From NCBI RefSeq assembly GCF_001274785.1, contig NZ_LHPI01000012.1, positions 186,001-250,000 on the forward strand: a stretch of DNA of 64,000 nt. The letters are read 5' to 3'. The notes under the pieces are model-generated. The model saw only the letters and a program-made list of their open reading frames with translations, was not told the origin of the DNA and ran no database searches. Position 1 is the first letter of the stretch; the number at the start of each line of letters is the position of its first letter. Below, piece by piece: positions 59,718-64,000 of the stretch. The DNA comes from Vibrio hepatarius. GTDB taxonomy: Bacteria; Pseudomonadota; Gammaproteobacteria; Enterobacterales; Vibrionaceae. Made by a program: the position numbers and the translations under genes.

Positions 59718-60719
59718 CTATTCGCTGCGCAGAATTTCTGGAGCACGCTCGAGTGCGGTTATCGCTGGAGCATGGCGAACGACTAATGTCGGCTCCAGCA
59801 AAGTTGGCGACTGTTCCAACTCTCCATCTTGCAATGCGGCAATCATCTTATCGAACCCCAATAGCGCGATTTGTTTCATCGGTTGACGGACACTGGAAAA
59901 GCCCAGCGACTGAGCGATAAAGGTGTCATCAAACCCGACGACTTCAACTTGCTTTCTCCGTGCTATCTCCATCGCTTTCATCGCGTTGTACAAATGGCTC
60001 GCACAGATATCATCGGAGCAAAAGACAGCTTCAAGCTGGGTGTCTTGTTGCGCGATCTCACGTGAGATAAATGCTTGCAGAGACTGCGAAGTGTAAGGTG
60101 CCAGCACACGTTGCTCTGGTAATTCCCGCCCTAACCGTTCCAGTTCACGCCTAAAGCCGATAAAGCGGTCGGAGAGTTTGTCACTCGCGCCGATAAAACC
60201 AATCCGGTGATAACCTTGCTCAACAAAATATTTGGCCACCAGCTCACCACCGTGACGGTGATTGGTACCAATGCTCGCGGTTTGATTGCTGGTTGCGGTG
60301 AGTAACACCACCGGAAAAGGAAGTGCGTCCAGATCGGCCAAATGCTGTGGTTTTAAAGAACGTGGGATCAAAAACACTCCGTCGACTTTGTGATTAACAC
60401 ACTCCGACATGAAGGTCTTCTCCAACTGCAAATTATTGCGGCTGTTAAACAGCAAGATACTGCGGCCGTGTTTGTAGGCCTCTTCTTCAAGCACATCAAC
60501 CAACTGAGCGAAAAATGGGTTAGTCATGTTACGCACAATCACGGCAAACAGCTTGGTCGGCTTACGCCGTTTGATAGCAGGCTTCTGATAGTTAAGCGAC
60601 GCCATTGCGCGGTCAACCGCCTGTTTAGCGTCAGGGGACACCTTGTCACTGCCGTTCAAAACCCTTGAGACGGTGGCGATCGATACGCCCGCTTGCTTGG
60701 CTACATCTCTGATTGTCAT
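59718..60719 (-). CDS. LacI-family repressor of the sucrose locus
   Basis: 333 residues from the ATG at 60719, which gives the canonical start M-T-I-R-D-V-A-K-Q-A-G-V-S-I-A-T-V-S-R-V-L-N-G. The frame extends 19 codons upstream without merit. N-terminal LacI helix-turn-helix and hinge, then a periplasmic-binding-protein-like effector domain (about 60-333). It is divergent from the GH32 hydrolase, with operator-like palindromes between them. It is therefore the likely ScrR/CscR-type sucrose regulator, with a sugar or sugar phosphate as inducer. The exact name is not certain. Confidence 0.85.
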   Translation of the reverse strand: MTIRDVAKQAGVSIATVSRVLNGSDKVSPDAKQAVDRAMASLNYQKPAIKRRKPTKLFAVIVRNMTNPFFAQLVDVLEEEAYKHGRSILLFNSRNNLQLEKTFMSECVNHKVDGVFLIPRSLKPQHLADLDALPFPVVLLTATSNQTASIGTNHRHGGELVAKYFVEQGYHRIGFIGASDKLSDRFIGFRRELERLGRELPEQRVLAPYTSQSLQAFISREIAQQDTQLEAVFCSDDICASHLYNAMKAMEIARRKQVEVVGFDDTFIAQSLGFSSVRQPMKQIALLGFDKMIAALQDGELEQSPTLLEPTLVVRHAPAITALERAPEILRSE

Positions 60720-60737
60720 ACCATTTACCGCCCCACT

Positions 60738-60753
60738 TTTAGTCGTGACTAAA
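60738..60753. promoter_or_regulatory. Palindromic operator candidate (LacI type)
   Basis: TTTAGTC-GT-GACTAAA: perfect 7-bp inverted arms around a 2-bp centre, 18 bp upstream of the repressor start and within the divergent promoter region. The size and near-contiguous symmetry fit a LacI/GalR-family operator. Confidence 0.6.
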
Positions 60754-60768
60754 TGGTATCGCAAATCA

Positions 60769-60790
60769 TGTAACAAGATTTAGTGTTACA
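60769..60790. promoter_or_regulatory. Second inverted repeat in the scr control region
   Basis: TGTAACA-N8-TGTTACA, perfect 7-bp arms between the palindrome and the hydrolase. It could be a second regulator site; it is not a good CRP match. Confidence 0.45.
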
Positions 60791-60913
60791 TCACAGAGCG
60801 CTGCATATTTGACCGTTTTTATCGACAAATCGGTGAATAAACTTGCCGCGCGGTTTTCTCCGCTTAGCGGTGTCACTATGATTTTCACAGGCAAAGAACT
60901 CAGGTGGCGTAAC

Positions 60914-62368
60914 GTGGAAAACTTAAAATACAAAACGATCGACTTAGCAACAGAACGCGATGTGCGTAATTTTGAAAAGATCAAAACCAACTCGAAATAC
61001 AGACCTAAGTTTCATATTACGCCACCGCACGGGTTACTCAATGATCCAAACGGTTTCTGCTATTACAACCATCAATACCATTTGTTTTATCAGTGGTTTC
61101 CTTTCGATACCTTCCATGGAATGAAGCATTGGATGCACTTGACCTCATCCGATTTAATCCACTGGCAAGAGCACGGCGCGAAAATCACGCCAACAGAAGG
61201 CTATGAATCACATGGTGCCTATTCAGGTGCGGCGATCGTTGAAGATGACCAAGCGTACCTATTTTACACCGGTAACATAAAGCTCGAATCCGACCGAGAC
61301 GCGAACCAGTGTTTAGCACTACTCAGCTCGGACAACAGCGTGACCAAATATGCGGGCAACCCAGTGATCCAATCGGTGCCGGAAGGCTATACCGGACATG
61401 TACGAGATCCGAAAGTGCTCAAAGACGGCGGTCGTTACTTCATGTTATTGGGTGCGCAGCGCAAGGCGGATATGAAAGGCTGCATTATCGTTTATAAGTC
61501 ATTCGACCTAACGAAATGGGAGTTCCAAGGTGAGCTAAACATCGAGATCAACGCTCCATTTCAATCTGCCTATATGTTTGAGTGCCCAGACTTACTCAAG
61601 GTGGACGGTCAAGATGTACTGATCTTTTCACCGCAAGGCGTGGAGCCACAAGAGTTTCGCTTCCACAACAAATTTAACGTCGTCTACTGCTTAGGCGCGG
61701 TCGATTTCGACAACTTGAGCTTTAAGGTTGAACATTGGGATGAGCTGGATCGCGGCTTTGACTTCTACGCGCCGCAAACCTTAGCGAACTCACCGGACAA
61801 GCCGACCTTAATCGCTTGGGCAGGTACAGACGAAGAATTGCCAAGCATGGATTACGGCTGGATTCACTGTTTAACCTTGCCGAGAAGTTTGTCGGTCAAA
61901 CAGCAGCGCTTACATCAGTATCCGGAAAAACTGTTTGAGAAAGTGCTCGCGGTACAAAGCGAATCTCTGCAGCTCAACGGCGAGCAGTCTATTCACTTAG
62001 ACAGCCTCTCTTTTGCTCTCAACCTAGAGCTTGAGCAAGGTGGTTGTAACTTCGAAGTTGCGCTGGTCAATGAGAACAACCGCTCGGTTAACTTAGTTGT
62101 GAATGACAATCATATCTCACTATTTCGAACCAACTACGAGCACCACGCCGAAGACTGGTGCTTTGGTTCAACACGCGAATTAGAAACAGATTACGACATC
62201 AATACGATTTCATTGATATGCGATGAAAGCATCATCGAAATATACATCAATGATGGCCGAGATGTTTTTACCTGTTTGTTTTTCCCACAAGACGTCGAAC
62301 ATCGACTGCATATTTCTTCAACCGACAATACCAAACTCAACATCAACCTACAGTACCTAACAAAATAA
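60914..62368 (+). CDS. Sucrose-6-phosphate hydrolase (glycoside hydrolase family 32)
   Basis: 484 residues from the GTG at 60914, which follows AGGTGG at 6 nt. The frame is open back to 60809 but that part looks non-coding and lacks a site. GH32 catalytic residues are visible: nucleophile Asp44 in L-N-D-P-N-G-F, transition-state stabiliser Asp165 in R-D-P-K-V-L, acid/base Glu223 in E-C-P-D-L. A C-terminal beta-sandwich follows. With the PTS EIIBC and kinase genes downstream it should split imported sucrose-6-phosphate into glucose-6-phosphate and fructose. A cytoplasmic location is supported by the lack of a signal peptide. ScrB-like. Confidence 0.9.
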   Translation: MENLKYKTIDLATERDVRNFEKIKTNSKYRPKFHITPPHGLLNDPNGFCYYNHQYHLFYQWFPFDTFHGMKHWMHLTSSDLIHWQEHGAKITPTEGYESHGAYSGAAIVEDDQAYLFYTGNIKLESDRDANQCLALLSSDNSVTKYAGNPVIQSVPEGYTGHVRDPKVLKDGGRYFMLLGAQRKADMKGCIIVYKSFDLTKWEFQGELNIEINAPFQSAYMFECPDLLKVDGQDVLIFSPQGVEPQEFRFHNKFNVVYCLGAVDFDNLSFKVEHWDELDRGFDFYAPQTLANSPDKPTLIAWAGTDEELPSMDYGWIHCLTLPRSLSVKQQRLHQYPEKLFEKVLAVQSESLQLNGEQSIHLDSLSFALNLELEQGGCNFEVALVNENNRSVNLVVNDNHISLFRTNYEHHAEDWCFGSTRELETDYDINTISLICDESIIEIYINDGRDVFTCLFFPQDVEHRLHISSTDNTKLNINLQYLTK

Positions 62369-62383
62369 TAAGTGGTGAACAGA

Positions 62384-63754
62384 ATGAACTATCAAGCAAC
62401 CGTCAACGAGATACTCGACAGTATCGGAGGTGTAGACAACATCCGCAATGCTGAGCACTGTGCGACCCGTCTACGTTTGATCCTCAAAGACAACGACAAA
62501 GTAAACAGTGAAAAAGCCAAAAACATTGAGCAGATCAGTGGTTACTTTTATCAATCGGGCCAGCATCAATTTATCATCGGTACGGGTAAAGTCTCGCACG
62601 TCTACGACACCTTGAAAAAAGCGCTAGGCGGCGAGTTTGAATCAACAGATTTCAAACAAGATGCATTTGCCGATATGACCATCAGTCAAAAACTGGTACG
62701 TACATTGGCCGATATCCTTATTCCGCTTATCCCAGCGCTGGTAACGACTGGTTTGTTGATGGGTCTACGCGGCATGCTGCTCCATTCAGGCGCACAGTTT
62801 TCTGCCGAGACCCTAGCGCTATTTAGCATGCTAACCGATACCGCCTTTGCCTTCTTACCCGTTTTAATCGCCTTCTCTGCGGCAAAGAAATTCGGTGGTA
62901 ATACGATCATCGCAATCGTAGTCGGTTTGATGATGGTCGCGCCGCAACTGCCTAACGCTTGGGCAGTCGCCAACGGTGCTGCTGAGCCGATGATGGTGAA
63001 ACTGTTTGGTTTCGACTTCCCGCTCGTTGGCTATCAAGGCACGGTTCTGCCTGCGATTTTTGCTGGTTGGTTTGTCGCTTATCTAGAGCGCAATCTACGC
63101 CGCTTTATTCCTGCGAGCATGGATTTGGTGTTCACGCCGTTTCTGACCATCACTATCGCGGTGTTTGTCATCCTATTCGGCTTTGGTCCAATTTTGCAGA
63201 CTATCGAACACGGCTGTACCTCACTGGTTCGCATGGCGTTAGAGCTACCGATGGGGATTGGTTACATCCTATTTGGCGCGGTTCAGCAGATGATTGTTAT
63301 TACCGGTCTGCACCACGCACTCGGTGTGATTGAAATCGGTCTATTGAACGAAACTGGCGCGAACCCAATTCAGCCACTAGCAACGGCGTCTATGGCTGGT
63401 CAGTTCGGTGCTGCGATTGCGGTTGCGACGCTACTGAAAGATAAGGTGAAAAAAGGTAACGCTTACGGTGCGTCGATGTCGACACTGTTTGGTATTACCG
63501 AGCCGCTACTGTTCGGTGTAAACCTACAATACGGCAAAGTGTTTATGTTCGGTATGATTGGCGGCGCAGTCGGCGGATTGGTGACTTACGTGCTTGGCAT
63601 CAGCGCAACAGGTATGGGCATCACCTTCTTACCGGGCGTACTGCTTTACTCACAATCTTTGACGGCAGTGATCGGCTACTTGTGTGTGATTGCCAGCGCC
63701 TTCGCAACTTCGTTCCTATTAACTCGCTTTTACAACCCAATTAAGCGAGCGTAG
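62384..63754 (+). CDS. PTS sucrose-type EIIBC component
   Basis: 456 residues from the ATG at 62384; two upstream GTG codons are possible. The N-terminal EIIB domain has phosphorylated Cys26 in N-A-E-H-C-A-T-R-L-R. The EIIC domain has about ten transmembrane helices, with G-I-T-E-P-L-L-F-G near the C-terminus. This fits the glucose-family sucrose/trehalose/beta-glucoside EIIBC. There is no EIIA domain, so it needs a trans EIIA (usually Crr). It lies 15 bp after the hydrolase gene. Context makes sucrose the likely substrate. ScrA-like. Confidence 0.9.
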   Translation: MNYQATVNEILDSIGGVDNIRNAEHCATRLRLILKDNDKVNSEKAKNIEQISGYFYQSGQHQFIIGTGKVSHVYDTLKKALGGEFESTDFKQDAFADMTISQKLVRTLADILIPLIPALVTTGLLMGLRGMLLHSGAQFSAETLALFSMLTDTAFAFLPVLIAFSAAKKFGGNTIIAIVVGLMMVAPQLPNAWAVANGAAEPMMVKLFGFDFPLVGYQGTVLPAIFAGWFVAYLERNLRRFIPASMDLVFTPFLTITIAVFVILFGFGPILQTIEHGCTSLVRMALELPMGIGYILFGAVQQMIVITGLHHALGVIEIGLLNETGANPIQPLATASMAGQFGAAIAVATLLKDKVKKGNAYGASMSTLFGITEPLLFGVNLQYGKVFMFGMIGGAVGGLVTYVLGISATGMGITFLPGVLLYSQSLTAVIGYLCVIASAFATSFLLTRFYNPIKRA

Positions 63755-63767
63755 AGAATAACGCTAC

Positions 63768-63795
63768 GCGCCAGAGCGCACTATCGTTCTGGCGC
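63768..63795 (+). other. Intercistronic hairpin between EIIBC and kinase genes
   Basis: Perfect 8-bp GC-rich stem GCGCCAGA/TCTGGCGC (63768-63775 with 63788-63795) and 12-nt loop, with no T tract. Likely mRNA structure that adjusts relative expression rather than a terminator. Confidence 0.4.
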
Positions 63796-63851
63796 CATTC
63801 ATCCACCCGTGATGGGCATGTTCCATCAAACAATAAAATATAAGGATGCAG

Positions 63852-64000
63852 ATGATGAGCAAAGTTTGGTTAACCGGAGACGCGGTCGTTGACCTTATCC
63901 CAGAGAGCTACAACACGTACTTAAAATGCCCTGGCGGCGCACCAGCCAATGTTGCGGTTGGGATTGCACGCCTCGGTGGAGAATGCGGATTTTTTGGTCG
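63852..64000 (+). CDS. PfkB-family fructokinase, 3'-truncated by window edge
   Basis: First 49 codons, from an ATG-ATG pair at 63852/63855 preceded by AAGGA. The residues M-S-K-V-W-L-T-G-D-A-V-V-D-L-I and C-P-G-G-A-P-A-N-V-A-V-G-I-A-R-L-G-G match the N-terminal PfkB sugar-kinase signature. Position after GH32 and EIIBC points to fructokinase (ScrK/CscK type). The gene runs past the end of the window. Confidence 0.85.
   Translation, partial: MMSKVWLTGDAVVDLIPESYNTYLKCPGGAPANVAVGIARLGGECGFFG

Overview
The window reads as core chromosome of a marine gammaproteobacterium, most likely a Vibrio (chromosome 1). The evidence is gene content and order: yajC-secD-secF beside tgt-queA; phoB-phoR-pstS facing ppx-ppk and pstC-pstA-pstB-phoU; recC-recB-recD beside argA; rlmN / rodZ-ispG-hisS-yfgM-bamB-der; and a yegQ/yfhL pair. 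Protein sequences match gammaproteobacterial families closely. I see no rRNA or tRNA genes, CRISPR array, prophage, integrase or intact insertion sequence. Genus is fairly secure; species is not assignable by eye.

Layout. (1) 1-2.0 kb: 3' part of a DASS-family anion transporter, then a stand-alone alanyl-tRNA editing protein, sharing a bidirectional terminator. (2) 2.1-10.4 kb, minus strand: rlmN, then rodZ-ispG-hisS-yfgM-bamB-der (tRNA modification, cell shape, isoprenoids, histidyl-tRNA, outer-membrane assembly, ribosome GTPase). The cluster is cut into sub-operons by clear terminators after hisS, bamB and rlmN. (3) 10.6-13.6 kb, minus: csdE, tcdA, mltA and a small membrane protein of a Vibrio-type family. 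(4) 13.8-25.1 kb: argA with tandem ARG boxes, a 61-codon orphan ORF, then recC-recB-recD on the minus strand. A GC-richer intergenic element full of inverted repeats lies between recC and recB. (5) 25.3-32.9 kb: YejM/PbgA-like membrane hydrolase, MscS channel, a TehA/SLAC1-type transporter divergent from a LysR regulator, yebG with a perfect-consensus SOS box, cutC and ppk2. (6) 32.9-45.2 kb: a phosphate/polyphosphate island with Pho boxes upstream of pstC, ppk and phoB. (7) 45.3-50.8 kb: rdgC, an Ail/OmpX-like porin, trhP-yfhL, an orphan protein, mepA and a DUF1904 protein. (8) 50.9-57.3 kb: secF, secD, yajC, tgt, queA and a CBS-domain protein. (9) 57.6-64 kb: a chemoreceptor, then a sucrose locus: divergent LacI-type repressor, GH32 hydrolase, PTS EIIBC and the start of a PfkB-type fructokinase that runs off the window.

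How the parts work together. The phosphate island joins uptake (PstS, PstC, PstA, PstB), signalling (PhoU, PhoR, PhoB) and polyphosphate turnover (PPK1, PPX, PPK2 nearby). Three PhoB-type direct-repeat sites explain coordinated induction under phosphate limitation. The sucrose locus imports and phosphorylates sucrose (EIIBC, which needs an EIIA encoded elsewhere), hydrolyses sucrose-6-phosphate (GH32) and phosphorylates the fructose released (PfkB).

Nothing here is a convincing wholly new system. The items most worth following are the recC-recB structured element, the YejM-like protein with an apparently intact metal site, a small membrane protein whose frame extends upstream to a possible AUC start, and a second, oppositely oriented Pho-box-like repeat facing rdgC.
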